This document shows, in pieces, positions 10,779 through 21,696 of a stretch of 64,000 nucleotides of DNA. The DNA is taken from contig JANYEA010000133.1 in NCBI GenBank assembly GCA_025363385.1, forward strand, positions 19,902 to 83,901, read 5' to 3'. The DNA comes from Bacteroidota bacterium. GTDB lineage: Bacteria > Bacteroidota > Bacteroidia > Chitinophagales > Chitinophagaceae. Under the pieces are notes generated by a model. It saw nothing but the letters and a program-made list of their open reading frames with translations, did no database searches and was not told the origin of the DNA. The position numbers and the translations under genes are program-made. How positions within the stretch are numbered: the stretch's first letter is position 1; every line of letters starts with the position of its first letter.

Positions 10779-10801
10779 GGAGTGAGGAGTGAGGAGTGAG
10801 G
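10779..10801 (+). repeat. Short tandem heptamer repeat (GGAGTGA)3.3
   Basis: ggagtga ggagtga ggagtga gg. Confidence 0.9.
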
Positions 10802-10819
10802 TTGTATAAAAAAAAGTTT

Positions 10820-10880
10820 CCCCTCCATCGCATGCGATGGAGGGGTGGCTGGAGCGGCTGAGCGAACAGACGGGGTGGTT
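10820..10880 (+). repeat. REP-like palindromic element
   Basis: 26-bp perfect palindrome CCCCTCCATCGCATGCGATGGAGGGG (10820-10845) followed by GGTGGCTGG...GACGGGGTGGTTGCC, between convergent genes. Confidence 0.6.
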
Positions 10881-10911
10881 GCCTCTCAATCAGAAAGACT
10901 CAACCCAAATT

Positions 10912-11721
10912 TCATCCTCCTATTCTTTTACCCATCGGGAAAGTATATCCCAGACTCAATATCAATTCATAAGTACCGAAAGCTTGTTTAGCGGTACCCT
11001 TGTAAACTTTCAAATTAGAATAACGAGCATAATCAATCTTGTTTGTAAACTCTAAGTATACATGTTTGTGGAAGGTAGATCTAACACCAGCTTCAACTCC
11101 CATATTCCATCCTCCAAATTGAAATCCATCGTCATTTGCTAGCGAAAATAAAGTATTTTGAACGTGCGGAATAACTGGACCAACTCCGGCTTTTGCTAAA
11201 AAGTCGAGTTTAAAGTTGCCTGTTTTACTTTCCTGCCAGTTCCATCTTTTTACAATATTGAAAAGAAGAAAGTTGGCGCCATTATTTAGATAATACGCAA
11301 ATCCGTTTGATTCAGAAAAATTAATAGTAGTATCTACTTGCCTGCCACCCAGTGTTCCCACTAAATGTGCTTGCTGACCATTTGTAATAATGTGCTTTGT
11401 GTGATCGAAATTAATTTCCCATGCCAACCCTTTTTTCTTGTTGAAAAAATAACCAATACGATAGTTATATTGAGGAATACTGATTGGTATGCTAAATATA
11501 CCCTGGTCCCAGCCGATATGATCGTTCGAATGAATTTGTTGGAAAGTATAGTTATTATTTAATTCAGGCTGATTCACTTTTACATTGGAATGGGTATACC
11601 ATTCCTTATTATAACCCCATGAAAAATAAAACTCACCCTTTCTTTCTTTCTTGGTCTGTGCGTTACCTATAAAGGGTAGTACTATTAAAATAGCACATAC
11701 CAATCTCATCCAATTTTTCAT
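10912..11721 (-). CDS. Hypothetical outer-membrane beta-barrel-like secreted protein
   Basis: 269 aa, signal peptide (MRLVCAILIVLPFIGNAQ), alternating aromatic beta-strand pattern, C-terminal barrel-like strand. Confidence 0.7.
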   Translation of the reverse strand: MKNWMRLVCAILIVLPFIGNAQTKKERKGEFYFSWGYNKEWYTHSNVKVNQPELNNNYTFQQIHSNDHIGWDQGIFSIPISIPQYNYRIGYFFNKKKGLAWEINFDHTKHIITNGQQAHLVGTLGGRQVDTTINFSESNGFAYYLNNGANFLLFNIVKRWNWQESKTGNFKLDFLAKAGVGPVIPHVQNTLFSLANDDGFQFGGWNMGVEAGVRSTFHKHVYLEFTNKIDYARYSNLKVYKGTAKQAFGTYELILSLGYTFPMGKRIGG

Positions 11722-11760
11722 ATATCATTCTTAATTGATCCAGTGCGAAATTACAAAACT

Positions 11761-14469
11761 CTAATCAAGAATTGGACTTAACCATCTTTCTGCAACTTCT
11801 AAAGTCATATTTTTTCTGGCTGCATAGTCTAATAATTGATCTCTTTGAATTTTGCCTATTCCAAAATACTGACTTTGTGGATTCGCAAAATACCAGCCAC
11901 AAACCGATGATGCTGGGTACATAGCCAATGATTCCGTAAGATTAATCCCGATCGTTTCTGTGGCATTTAACAGAGCAAACAATTTATATTTTTCCGTATG
12001 ATCTGGGCATGCAGGATAGCCTGGTGCCGGACGAATACCCAAATATTTTTCTTTGATCAGTTCTTCATTGCTCAGGTGCTCGTCTGTTGCATAGGCCCAG
12101 AATTCTGTTCGAACTTTCAAGTGTAAATATTCTGCCAATGCCTCGGCCAGGCGATCTGCTAATGCCTGAAGAGTAATTTTATTATAATCGTCCAGTGCCA
12201 CCTCAAAAGCTTTGATATGTTTTTCAATGCCATGTATCGTTACAGCAAAAGCGCCGATATGATCTTTTTTATTGAGTTCAGATGGTGCAATAAAATCAGC
12301 TAATGATAAGTTTGGTTGGTCTGCCGCTTTTTGTACCTGCTGACGCAAGAATGAAAGTTGAAAAGTACTGTTTTCTGTTTTTACAAACACATCATCTTCC
12401 TTCGATCCTGCTTCCCAGAAACCAATGGTGGCTTTTGCCTGCAACCATTTTTCAGCAATGATTTTATCAAGCAGATCGTTTGCATCTTTAAATAATTTAC
12501 TGGCTTCAATACCTACAACACTGTCGGTAAGAATCTCAGGGTAATTACCATGCAACTCCCAGGCAATGAAAAATGGTTTCCAATCAATAAAAGGCCTCAA
12601 TGTATCAAGACTGATATTTTCGAAAACCTGGGTGCCAGTAAAACTAGGTATTACAGGTTCAAAACTTTCCCAATGGATATTTGTTTTCTTTTTCTTTGCT
12701 TCAGAATAAGGCAGGTAGTTTTTAGTCGATTTCTTTGCATCGAAGCTTTCTTTTAATTGCCTGTATTCTGACTTTAATTGTTGTAAGAATTCGGGTTTCT
12801 GCTCTTTATTTAAAAGTGAACCAGCAACTGTTACACTTCTGGATGCATCTAACACATATACCACACCTTCTTCAAACTCAGGAGCAATTTTTACAGCCGT
12901 ATGCATTCGAGAAGTGGTAGCACCACCAATCATGAGCGGCTGTTTCATGCCTCTGCGTTTCATCTCTTTGGCAATATGTACCATTTCATCAAGTGAAGGC
13001 GTGATTAAACCACTTAATCCAATGATATCCACTTTTTCACGAATGGCAGCTTCTAAAATTTTATCTGCCGGTACCATTACTCCAAGATCAATGATATCAT
13101 AACCATTACAACCGAGAACTACTCCCACAATATTTTTTCCAATATCGTGTACATCTCCTTTTACGGTGGCTAATAATATTTTTGATGCCCCAGCACTTTC
13201 TTCATTCGTAGTACCTGCTGCTAAGTGCGCCTGTTTTCTTTCTTCCTTTTCAGTTTCTATGAAAGGGGTTAATACTGCAACGCTTTTCTTCATTACCCGT
13301 GCACTTTTTACAACCTGTGGCAAGAACATTTTTCCCGCACCAAAAAGATCGCCCACTACATCCATGCCCGCCATTAATGGCCCCTCAATTACGTCGAGTG
13401 GTTTGGGATATTTCTGTCTTGCTTCTTCCGTATCAGCATCAATATAATCGGTAATTCCATTTACTAAAGAGTGCTTCAATCTTTCCTCCACCGAATTATT
13501 ACGCCATTTTTCATCCTTTACTTCAACTTTACCTTTTGCTTTTACTGTTTCAGCATGCGTAATCAGTTTCTCTGTGGCTTCATTGTTATCGTTATGCTTA
13601 TTCAGAATTACATCTTCACAAAGCTCACGAAGTGTGGGTTCTATTTCATCATAAACCACTAGCTGACCTGCATTCACAATACCCATATCCATGCCAGCTT
13701 TGATGGCATGAAATAGAAACACACTATGAATAGCTTCGCGCACATGGTCGTTCCCCCTGAATGAGAAGGATACATTAGAAACACCGCCGCTCACTTTGGT
13801 AAGAGGCATCAATTGTTTTATTTCTCTGGTTGCTTCAATAAAATCAACCGCATAGTTATTATGTTCTTCAATACCTGTTGCAATGGCAAAAATGTTTGGA
13901 TCGAATATAATATCCTGAGGATCGAAACCCACTTGTTCTGTCAATATTTGATAGGCTCTTGAACAAATGCTAACTTTTCTTTCTTTGGTATCGGCCTGCC
14001 CAATCTCATCAAATGCCATTACAATTACAGCAGCACCAAAAGCTTTACAGATAAACGCCTGTTCAATGAATTTTGCCTCTCCTTCCTTCATGGATATGGA
14101 ATTCACTATACATTTACCCTGCACACATTTTAATCCTGCTAAAATGATCTCGAATTTAGAACTGTCGATCATGATCGGGATCTTTGCAATATCTGGTTCA
14201 GATTGAATCAGATTCATAAATGTGGTCATTGCCTGCACCCCTTCTAAAAGGGCGTCATCCATATTTACATCCAACACCTGTGCACCGCTTTCTACTTGTT
14301 GTCGGGCAACCGATAATGCTTCTTCGTATTTATTCTCTTTAATTAATCTTGCAAATTTTTTAGAACCTGTTACATTGGTTCTTTCGCCGACGTTTACAAA
14401 ATTTGTTTCAGGCCTAATTATTAAAGGCTCTAACCCGGATAAACGTAAGTATGGTTTGATGCTTGACAT
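11761..14469 (-). CDS. metH: Methionine synthase, C-terminal part (pterin-binding, B12-binding, AdoMet-activation domains)
   Basis: [51 protein letters not shown] (DxHxxG), [15 protein letters not shown] activation-domain motif. Confidence 0.95.
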   Translation of the reverse strand: MSSIKPYLRLSGLEPLIIRPETNFVNVGERTNVTGSKKFARLIKENKYEEALSVARQQVESGAQVLDVNMDDALLEGVQAMTTFMNLIQSEPDIAKIPIMIDSSKFEIILAGLKCVQGKCIVNSISMKEGEAKFIEQAFICKAFGAAVIVMAFDEIGQADTKERKVSICSRAYQILTEQVGFDPQDIIFDPNIFAIATGIEEHNNYAVDFIEATREIKQLMPLTKVSGGVSNVSFSFRGNDHVREAIHSVFLFHAIKAGMDMGIVNAGQLVVYDEIEPTLRELCEDVILNKHNDNNEATEKLITHAETVKAKGKVEVKDEKWRNNSVEERLKHSLVNGITDYIDADTEEARQKYPKPLDVIEGPLMAGMDVVGDLFGAGKMFLPQVVKSARVMKKSVAVLTPFIETEKEERKQAHLAAGTTNEESAGASKILLATVKGDVHDIGKNIVGVVLGCNGYDIIDLGVMVPADKILEAAIREKVDIIGLSGLITPSLDEMVHIAKEMKRRGMKQPLMIGGATTSRMHTAVKIAPEFEEGVVYVLDASRSVTVAGSLLNKEQKPEFLQQLKSEYRQLKESFDAKKSTKNYLPYSEAKKKKTNIHWESFEPVIPSFTGTQVFENISLDTLRPFIDWKPFFIAWELHGNYPEILTDSVVGIEASKLFKDANDLLDKIIAEKWLQAKATIGFWEAGSKEDDVFVKTENSTFQLSFLRQQVQKAADQPNLSLADFIAPSELNKKDHIGAFAVTIHGIEKHIKAFEVALDDYNKITLQALADRLAEALAEYLHLKVRTEFWAYATDEHLSNEELIKEKYLGIRPAPGYPACPDHTEKYKLFALLNATETIGINLTESLAMYPASSVCGWYFANPQSQYFGIGKIQRDQLLDYAARKNMTLEVAERWLSPILD

Positions 14470-14477
14470 AGTAAAAA

Positions 14478-15497
14478 TTATAATGCGGTTTCTAAAACCG
14501 GTAAGGCCCTTGGTTGCAAATGCTGCACATGTTGAGCAATATGTTTAATATGATCAGGTGTGGTTCCGCAACAGCCGCCCACAATATTTACAAAGCCTTC
14601 TTTAGCCCACTCTTCAATAAAATGAGCCGTTTCATGTGGTTGTTCATCGTATTCACCCATCGCATTTGGTAAGCCTGCATTTGGATAGGCGGAAGTATAG
14701 CAGGCAGAAATCTGACTGAGTTCCTCAATATGACTTCTCATTTCAGCAGCACCTAGTGCACAGTTCAAACCAATGCTCAAGGGTTTTGCGTGCATCACAG
14801 AAGTGTAGAAAGCTTCCAGGGTTTGTCCGCTTAAAGTTCTTCCTGAAGCATCTGTAATTGTTCCGCTAATCATCACAGGCAATTCTGACTTACCCAGATC
14901 TCTGAAATACTTTTTGATAGCGAAGATGGCGGCTTTAGCATTCAAAGTATCAAAAATGGTTTCAACTAATAATACATCAACTCCGCCATCCACTAATCCT
15001 TTCACTTGTTCGTAATAAGCATCAACCACTTCATCAAAACTAACTGCCCTAAAACCAGGATTGTTTACGTCGGGCGATAAGCTTAATGTTTTGTTCAATG
15101 GACCAATTGCTCCTGCCACAAATCTAGGTTTAGAAGGATCTTTGGCAGTATACTCATCAGCTGCAGTACGAGCACATTTTGCTGCGGCCACATTTAATTC
15201 GTAAGCCAGTGATTGCATTTCATAATCTGCCATGGCAATCACAGTACTACTAAACGTATTGGTTTCTATGATGTCGGCACCTGCTTCAAGATAAAGTTTG
15301 TGTATACCAATGATAATATCGGGTTTGGTTATACATAACAGATCATTATTACCCTTTACATCGGTGTGCCAGTTTTTAAAACGTTCACCTCTGTAATCAG
15401 CCTCCGTTAATTTATGTCGTTGAATCATGGTACCCATGGCCCCGTCAATCACCAATATTCTATTTGCTAATGCTTCTCTTATGTTCATATAAATCAT
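14478..15497 (-). CDS. metH: Methionine synthase, N-terminal homocysteine S-methyltransferase domain
   Basis: [38 protein letters not shown]-terminal MetH part encoded immediately downstream. Confidence 0.93.
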   Translation of the reverse strand: MIYMNIREALANRILVIDGAMGTMIQRHKLTEADYRGERFKNWHTDVKGNNDLLCITKPDIIIGIHKLYLEAGADIIETNTFSSTVIAMADYEMQSLAYELNVAAAKCARTAADEYTAKDPSKPRFVAGAIGPLNKTLSLSPDVNNPGFRAVSFDEVVDAYYEQVKGLVDGGVDVLLVETIFDTLNAKAAIFAIKKYFRDLGKSELPVMISGTITDASGRTLSGQTLEAFYTSVMHAKPLSIGLNCALGAAEMRSHIEELSQISACYTSAYPNAGLPNAMGEYDEQPHETAHFIEEWAKEGFVNIVGGCCGTTPDHIKHIAQHVQHLQPRALPVLETAL

Positions 15498-15761
15498 TTA
15501 TTTTTTGACTTGATTGGTCAAAAAAGGTTAATGTGTTAGAACTAATGAACGCTGGGAGCAATGAGAGGGCTCTCTAAGACGTTTATTAGTTCGATTACAC
15601 CCCACCAGGCATACCCAGTAGGATTTTACAGGCCGAACAATAAACAAATCCGCCTATAATGCTGCAAAAATAACAGGCAGAGCTTGATTTTCCAAGAATA
15701 TCGTGTTTGGAACCTTTATTTGGAATGGGGTTTGATAGTTGCCATACCTCATTTCACTAGC

Positions 15762-16313
15762 CTAATCGTATATACAATAAATACTAATGAAGGATTCAGG
15801 AGCAAATTTTGAAGACTTTTCTTTAGGGTTAATATGAAAATCGCTCCATCTGATTTTCAAATCGCTTTTCAACATGATTTTGCCAGAACTCAAAACGGTT
15901 AGGTTGCCAGTGATCAATAATTTTTGAGCAATGCCATGGATGGTTAAAATGCCATCTAAACTGATCTCATTGCCTCCTGAACTGGTAAGGTCTATGTGTT
16001 GAATATCTTGGATAAATCCTTTGAATATCGCTTTAGGAAATTTTCCATTCTCGGTAATCCGCTCCACTAAATCTGCATCCATCGATGAGTTTTCGAATTT
16101 GAAGTCTTTGATAAACACTGTAAAGAAAAATTGTCCATTATTCTCGAGCCAACGACTTTCGGCCAGATCATTTACCGCATTAGAATTTTCAAGTGTTGGG
16201 GTTGACTTTAATTTCACTTGACCGGAATTGGTACTATACATTTTCTGTGCATCTACAGAGCAGATAAATACTAAGTATACGAGCAATGAAAATAAATGTT
16301 TCATGCAACCCAT
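15762..16313 (-). CDS. YceI-like domain protein (secreted)
   Basis: Signal peptide; FKGFIQDIQHIDLT...LDGILTIHGIAQKLLITGNL, pattern of the YceI family. Confidence 0.7.
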   Translation of the reverse strand: MGCMKHLFSLLVYLVFICSVDAQKMYSTNSGQVKLKSTPTLENSNAVNDLAESRWLENNGQFFFTVFIKDFKFENSSMDADLVERITENGKFPKAIFKGFIQDIQHIDLTSSGGNEISLDGILTIHGIAQKLLITGNLTVLSSGKIMLKSDLKIRWSDFHINPKEKSSKFAPESFISIYCIYD

Positions 16314-16321
16314 TTTAAAAG

Positions 16322-16936
16322 TTATTTCACATATTGTTGAACAGGCAATCTGTTGGCAATACTTCTTGCTAAAGTCATTTCATCTGCATATTCCAATTCG
16401 CCACCAAAAGCAATACCGCGTGCTATGGTAGTTATATTACAATGAAGGTGAGCAATCTTTTTTTGAATATAATAAATAGTAGTATCGCCCTGAATATTGG
16501 GGCTAAGTGCAAAAACAAGTTCTTCTATATGTTCGTTTTGAATCCTATGAACAAGTGGTTCAATATTTAATTGGTCTGGCCCAACACCATCTAACGGAGA
16601 GATAATGCCATCTAGTACATGGTATGTGCCATTGAATTGCTGGGTACTTTCAATGGCAATTACATCCCGAATATTTTCAACCACACAAATCATTTTCTGA
16701 TTACGCATGGTATTTGAACAGATAGAACAAATATGACCATCGCTTACATTAAAACAACGTTGGCAGAATTGTATATCGCGCCGCATCTTGGCGATGGTTT
16801 CTCCAAAGAACTGCACTTCATTTACATCTTGTTTCAAAAGGTGCAATACCAGGCGCAAAGCAGTTTTCTTTCCAATTCCAGGGAGTTTTGAAAATTGTAA
16901 TACAGCGTTTTCTAAAAGTGCGGAAGGCAATTGCAT
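16322..16936 (-). CDS. recR: Recombination mediator protein RecR
   Basis: KLPGIGKKTALRLVLHLL, CQRCFNVSDGHICSICSN zinc motif, Toprim ICVVENIRDVIAIEST...YHVLDGIISPLDGVGP. Confidence 0.95.
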   Translation of the reverse strand: MQLPSALLENAVLQFSKLPGIGKKTALRLVLHLLKQDVNEVQFFGETIAKMRRDIQFCQRCFNVSDGHICSICSNTMRNQKMICVVENIRDVIAIESTQQFNGTYHVLDGIISPLDGVGPDQLNIEPLVHRIQNEHIEELVFALSPNIQGDTTIYYIQKKIAHLHCNITTIARGIAFGGELEYADEMTLARSIANRLPVQQYVK

Positions 16937-16953
16937 GAAGTAAAGATAATCAT

Positions 16954-18363
16954 TTAGAAAACAAAACTTTGATCGGTGTCTCTATCAGGGCGTATCACTA
17001 ATTTTTTACTAAATGCTTTTACAAGCTCAGGTTGTTTTTTTTCAAGAAAAGATCCTGGATCCCATTTGCCGTTTTGATTAGAATCAAATAAAATACGGCA
17101 TTCATATTCTCCTGGTTTAAAACGTTTTTTTATTAATTCTTTTCCAATGATTGGATAGGATTCAAAAATCTTATTATCTACAACCAACTGTAAAACCGGG
17201 TGCTTTGAAAGATCTAAGTTTACAAAACGTAATCTGCAACTGCCATATTCGGCATCTCTTTTTGTAACAATTTTTGCAGTATCAGATTTTGAAAGATTGG
17301 TTCCAGTTGTATCCATTACAGCATCTTTAGATACGATCAATCTAAAAAACTGTTTTTCTTTCCAGGGATACTCCAAACTTATTTTAGTATTACTGGTATC
17401 TATAGAAAGTTTGTAACCAATGATCGGTTTAAATAAAGTATCGGTTAAAACGATTTTAGAACTATCCCATGATTTTAATGGCCGGGCAAAATTAAGTTCA
17501 AGGGGTGATAATAGATCTTGTTGACCACCCGTTTCAAGGTTAGCAGAATATTTTAATCGTTTATCTTCCGCAGTTTGTTTAGGTTTCGTTGTATTGCTTG
17601 AAGGAATTAAAGCTTTCGGCTCTTTTTTCTTGTATTCCTGATAAGCAAAAAGAGTGTCTGAACGGGTATTTGCATTAATTAATATAGGAGCATTCAAAAA
17701 TGCAAAGGTCTTGGTACTATCATCATATTTTTTACTAAAATCATTTGGCACTGCATAAACTGTGAATGTACCTTCTGGTAAAAATTGAAAACTAAAATAT
17801 CCTTTACCATTTATTTTGGTAAAATAGCGGGGTTTATTTTTTTGAATAGAACTGTCTTGGGTATTATTATGTAATACCACTACTAACGTACTATCGGGTT
17901 TTCCTGTTTCTGCTAAGAATACAGATCCGGAATAATGATTGGTGTCGATTTTATTCCCAGTAGAAAATACATAGGTTAATTCTTTTGCTTCGTTCCCTTC
18001 ATTTACATCTTTGATGGCTTTTCCAAAATTAAAAGAATAGGTAGTGTTTTTCTCCAATGAGTCCCTCAGTTTTACAGTTACATTATGCAGCTTATAATCG
18101 ACTAGCGGCATATTTTTTGGGTTAGGTGAAATGATCAGATTTTCGTTGGTGTTTACAAGGGTTATGTATTCGTCGAAAGATAAAATAATATTTGTTGATG
18201 TTACATGTATGGCGGAATCTTTTGGAAAGGCGGTTATTAAACGTGGAGCAATCGAATCTCTGGGGCCCCCTCCGGGAGGAATAATATTTGCACAAGAAGA
18301 AAAGCCCAAAGAGATCAAAAGGCATGATATTGCAAATAATATGTTCGAGCTTTTAGTATTCAT
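16954..18363 (-). CDS. Ig-like domain lipoprotein (SbsA Ig-like N-terminal domain)
   Basis: Lipobox-like LGFSSCANIIPPGGGPRDSIAPRLITAFPKDSAIHV...ILSFDEYI. Confidence 0.75.
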   Translation of the reverse strand: MNTKSSNILFAISCLLISLGFSSCANIIPPGGGPRDSIAPRLITAFPKDSAIHVTSTNIILSFDEYITLVNTNENLIISPNPKNMPLVDYKLHNVTVKLRDSLEKNTTYSFNFGKAIKDVNEGNEAKELTYVFSTGNKIDTNHYSGSVFLAETGKPDSTLVVVLHNNTQDSSIQKNKPRYFTKINGKGYFSFQFLPEGTFTVYAVPNDFSKKYDDSTKTFAFLNAPILINANTRSDTLFAYQEYKKKEPKALIPSSNTTKPKQTAEDKRLKYSANLETGGQQDLLSPLELNFARPLKSWDSSKIVLTDTLFKPIIGYKLSIDTSNTKISLEYPWKEKQFFRLIVSKDAVMDTTGTNLSKSDTAKIVTKRDAEYGSCRLRFVNLDLSKHPVLQLVVDNKIFESYPIIGKELIKKRFKPGEYECRILFDSNQNGKWDPGSFLEKKQPELVKAFSKKLVIRPDRDTDQSFVF

Positions 18364-18448
18364 ATTCCCTTCTATTTATGTTTCTCGCAGCAAATATAGA
18401 ACCCAAGACAACTTTACAAGCATCTGAAGGCTTTTAAAAAGTTAATTA

Positions 18449-21400
18449 TTACTCATTGCCGGCATCCGTTTCGTTCAAATCATGAAGTGCAACTGCCAGT
18501 TTATTGTCTTTTACGAAATTACACCAGTTGCAATCTTTTTTTCCGCAACCAGTATATAATTCACGGTCCTGAATTTTTTTCCAGACTGTTTTTATCTGTT
18601 GTGTTACAGTAGTGATGTCTTCTTCTTTGATAATAATTTTCTCTTTTCTGTACTGCTTTTTCTTGTCTGGTTCTATAAAATCGAATTCAGTACTAACTAC
18701 TTTCCAACTCTTCTGTTCGTAATTATCTACGAGTATTTTATAAAAAACAGCTTGGCGCCAATAATCACCTCCGTTAGGATCTTCTTCATGGGGCGGGTTT
18801 AATTTCTTCCTTGCTTTTTCAATATCACCTGTTTTATAATCTACAACATTTACTTCCTTGCCATCAAATTCTAATTTATCGAGCTTGCCTTTTAATGGAA
18901 CCCCGGCAACAACTACATTTCGAATGGTTCTTTCAACTGCTACAATTTTATTCCAACTTGCCAGGTATTGTTGATAGTAATTACTAAGTACGGTATGTCC
19001 GTATTCCATCCTTCGATTAAATTCTTCACGTGTAAAGCTCTCTCTATGGCGATGCATATACCATTCGAAATCGTTGATAAATTCTTCTAATTCTGGAAAC
19101 TGATCCTTTGCTTGCATCTTAGAAAATAGTTTTTCTAACGCATGGTGTACTGCTGAACCAAATTCTGTTGCTTCCGATTTTCCTGAAGGTACCCTTACCA
19201 AATTCTGAAAATAAAATTGTAGCGGACATTTCAAGTAATTATTGAGCGCCGTAACATTCATTACAAATTTTTCCAACATGCGATCAATGAAATCAGCTTC
19301 TATTTTTTCGATCTCAGGAGCTTGCTCTTCTTCAAACTGAACAAGCGCAAATTCACTAAGAATAGGTTGTTCCATTGCGATTTGTTGTAAAGGCAAATTA
19401 TGTACATCCTGAATTTCTGCTAAGAACATTGATGGTTCCAATGGCTTGCCATCGTTTCGAAACTTGCTATACGAAATAAATAATTTTAATTCTGCTCTAG
19501 TTAAAGCCACATAAAACAATCTTCGCAATTCCTCTTCTTCCGATTTTATAGGTTGAGATTGAAATAAGGTATCTGGGAAGCTATATCCCCCCCCGGGTTT
19601 TCTTTTTTTCTCCCAATTAGAAGCATTACAACCTGCAAAGAATACATATTCAAATTCTAAACCCTTTGATCCATGAGCGGTTAATAGGTTTACCCCTTTA
19701 TCGCTTCCACTTACTTGAACTAGAGGAATAGAGAGGTCTTCTTTTTCCATCAAGGAAAATATATTAACTAATTGCTCTAGCGATAATGAAGGGTTTCGAC
19801 TTGCTTCTTCTTTTATAAATTCAAATAAACCTGTAAGTACTTGTAAATGCCAGTGCTTGTCTTCACTTATCATGATCCAGCTAAGCAATTGTGTATCACG
19901 TACTATGTTTTCAAATAGGCTGATCAGTGTGCAATTCGATACATCCCCGATAAGTTTTTCTACAGCTTTGCTGGCTATTTTTAATCCGGCTGGGGGAGGT
20001 GCGCTAAATAAATCCGCAGCAGGTGCATTTGCTTTTTCAAATATTGTTTTTCTTATGCTGGTTTTGTTATCCCCATATTTTTTGTCGGCAACAAAAGATG
20101 TGATACTTGCAATTTGTATAGGGGGAATATTAAACCAATCAAAATGTAAGATTTCAAATAACATTTCTTCTCCTCCAAATGGGGTATCCATTTCGGCAGC
20201 TAAGTATTGTAAGAAGAGGATAATTTTTTTTGCAAGAGGGATCTCTAAAATATTTACGTTTCGTTTACTATACACAGCAATATTTCTGTGCTTTAAGAAT
20301 TGCGTTAATGCCTCACCGTATTTATTTTCCTTATAAATGATACCAATGCGTCCTGGCAGAATACCACTATCTAATAAGGTTTGTACCTCTAAACAAATGG
20401 CAATCATTTCTTGTCGCACAGATTCGTATTCTGTGATTACTGGTGCATCGGTAATATGTTGCAATGAACTATTGGAAGCAGTTAAGGTTTTAGTTAACCC
20501 TTCTATTTGGTTGATGAGCCTTTCTTCATTTCTATCAATCAGTGTTTTTGAAATATCTAAAATGGGTTGAACGGACCTGTAATTGTTGGTGAGCACAATT
20601 TTTAAAAGATCGCTTTGGTAACGTCTTGCAAAGCCGATCATGTTTTCTACATTGGCTCCCTGAAAACGATAAATACTTTGATCATCGTCGCCCACTACAA
20701 ATACATTGGGTTGTTCCCAATAATTAATTAGTAAGTCAACCAATTGATTCTGCGTCCCACTGGTATCTTGGTATTCGTCTACCAGAATATATAGAAATTG
20801 TTCTTGGTAGCGCGATAATAAAGCGGGGTTTTCTTCGAATGCTTTGATAACCCAATTGATCATATCATCAAAATCATAACGATTTCTAAGGCGCATCATT
20901 TGTTGAAAGTGTGGGAACTCATTTACTGCAGCCCTCAGCTTCTGCATCTTTTCTTGCTCCTCTGCAATTTTGTTTTCCTTGAGATCTCCTGCTTTGAATT
21001 GTTTGTAAGCTCTTTTGTAAACAAACTCATCTCTCTGAGGCAAATCATTCAAATATTCGGTAATTTTTTCTTGAATGAATTCAGGCGTCCAACCCTCTTT
21101 CTTCATGGTACTGAAGAGTTGTTGAAGATTATTGATTTCGAAATAGACATCACCCCGGTATCGTTTTAAGGGATTGTCTTTTTCAAAACTATCGATCAAC
21201 TGTTTGAAGAGGTCTATTTTTTCTAAATCTGATATTGGATCGAGAGAAGTTTTTTCAAAAAGTGATAAGTTTTCCTGGATAATATCATTGCAAAATGCAT
21301 GGAAAGTATAAATATTTACTTTGTAAGCATCCGGGCCAATAAATCCCAACAATCTCTTCCGCATGGCAACCGCACCAGCATCTGTATAGGTAAGGCATAA

Positions 21401-21595
21401 GATATTTTCAGGTGAGGTATCAGTATCTAGTAAAATCTTCCCAATTCTGGCACTTAAAATCTGTGTTTTGCCGGTACCCGGACCCGCAATAACCATTACG
21501 GGGCCTTCAATATTGTCTACGGCCACTTTTTGTTGTGCATTCAGCGCCGAGTAAATTTTGTTGAATTGAGCTTTTTGTTGATCTAGAGTAGACAT
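18449..21595 (-). CDS. UvrD/PcrA-type ATP-dependent helicase with C-terminal PD-(D/E)XK nuclease domain (start revised to MSTLDQQ; supplied ORF extends to 21715)
   Basis: VIAGPGTGKTQILSARI, VDEYQDTSGTQ, VVGDDDQSIYRFQGA, HGSKGLEFEYVF; C-terminal KCPLQFYFQ ... VVDYKTGD ... CGKKDCNWC. Confidence 0.92.
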   Translation of the reverse strand: MSTLDQQKAQFNKIYSALNAQQKVAVDNIEGPVMVIAGPGTGKTQILSARIGKILLDTDTSPENILCLTYTDAGAVAMRKRLLGFIGPDAYKVNIYTFHAFCNDIIQENLSLFEKTSLDPISDLEKIDLFKQLIDSFEKDNPLKRYRGDVYFEINNLQQLFSTMKKEGWTPEFIQEKITEYLNDLPQRDEFVYKRAYKQFKAGDLKENKIAEEQEKMQKLRAAVNEFPHFQQMMRLRNRYDFDDMINWVIKAFEENPALLSRYQEQFLYILVDEYQDTSGTQNQLVDLLINYWEQPNVFVVGDDDQSIYRFQGANVENMIGFARRYQSDLLKIVLTNNYRSVQPILDISKTLIDRNEERLINQIEGLTKTLTASNSSLQHITDAPVITEYESVRQEMIAICLEVQTLLDSGILPGRIGIIYKENKYGEALTQFLKHRNIAVYSKRNVNILEIPLAKKIILFLQYLAAEMDTPFGGEEMLFEILHFDWFNIPPIQIASITSFVADKKYGDNKTSIRKTIFEKANAPAADLFSAPPPAGLKIASKAVEKLIGDVSNCTLISLFENIVRDTQLLSWIMISEDKHWHLQVLTGLFEFIKEEASRNPSLSLEQLVNIFSLMEKEDLSIPLVQVSGSDKGVNLLTAHGSKGLEFEYVFFAGCNASNWEKKRKPGGGYSFPDTLFQSQPIKSEEEELRRLFYVALTRAELKLFISYSKFRNDGKPLEPSMFLAEIQDVHNLPLQQIAMEQPILSEFALVQFEEEQAPEIEKIEADFIDRMLEKFVMNVTALNNYLKCPLQFYFQNLVRVPSGKSEATEFGSAVHHALEKLFSKMQAKDQFPELEEFINDFEWYMHRHRESFTREEFNRRMEYGHTVLSNYYQQYLASWNKIVAVERTIRNVVVAGVPLKGKLDKLEFDGKEVNVVDYKTGDIEKARKKLNPPHEEDPNGGDYWRQAVFYKILVDNYEQKSWKVVSTEFDFIEPDKKKQYRKEKIIIKEEDITTVTQQIKTVWKKIQDRELYTGCGKKDCNWCNFVKDNKLAVALHDLNETDAGNE

Positions 21596-21696
21596 GTCAT
21601 AAAGATAAATGAAAGCTTTCAGCCGATTTAATTTCCTTGTAGAACAATTCTTTAAACAATCCTGAGCAGAATTTGTTATTATTAAAAATAAGGTTA

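Noticed and set aside
10837-11055. 72-aa + strand ORF MEGWLERLSEQTGWL...
   Set aside because: Its start lies inside the REP-like palindrome and the rest is antisense to the 3' end of 10912..11721; spurious.
15595-15757. Minus-strand open frame ...KHDILGKSSSACYFCSIIGGFVYCSACKILLGMPGGV* in the metH leader, Cys-rich and peptide-like
   Set aside because: No ATG/GTG/TTG start until the GMPGGV methionine and no clear RBS; the region is better treated as a possible structured leader.
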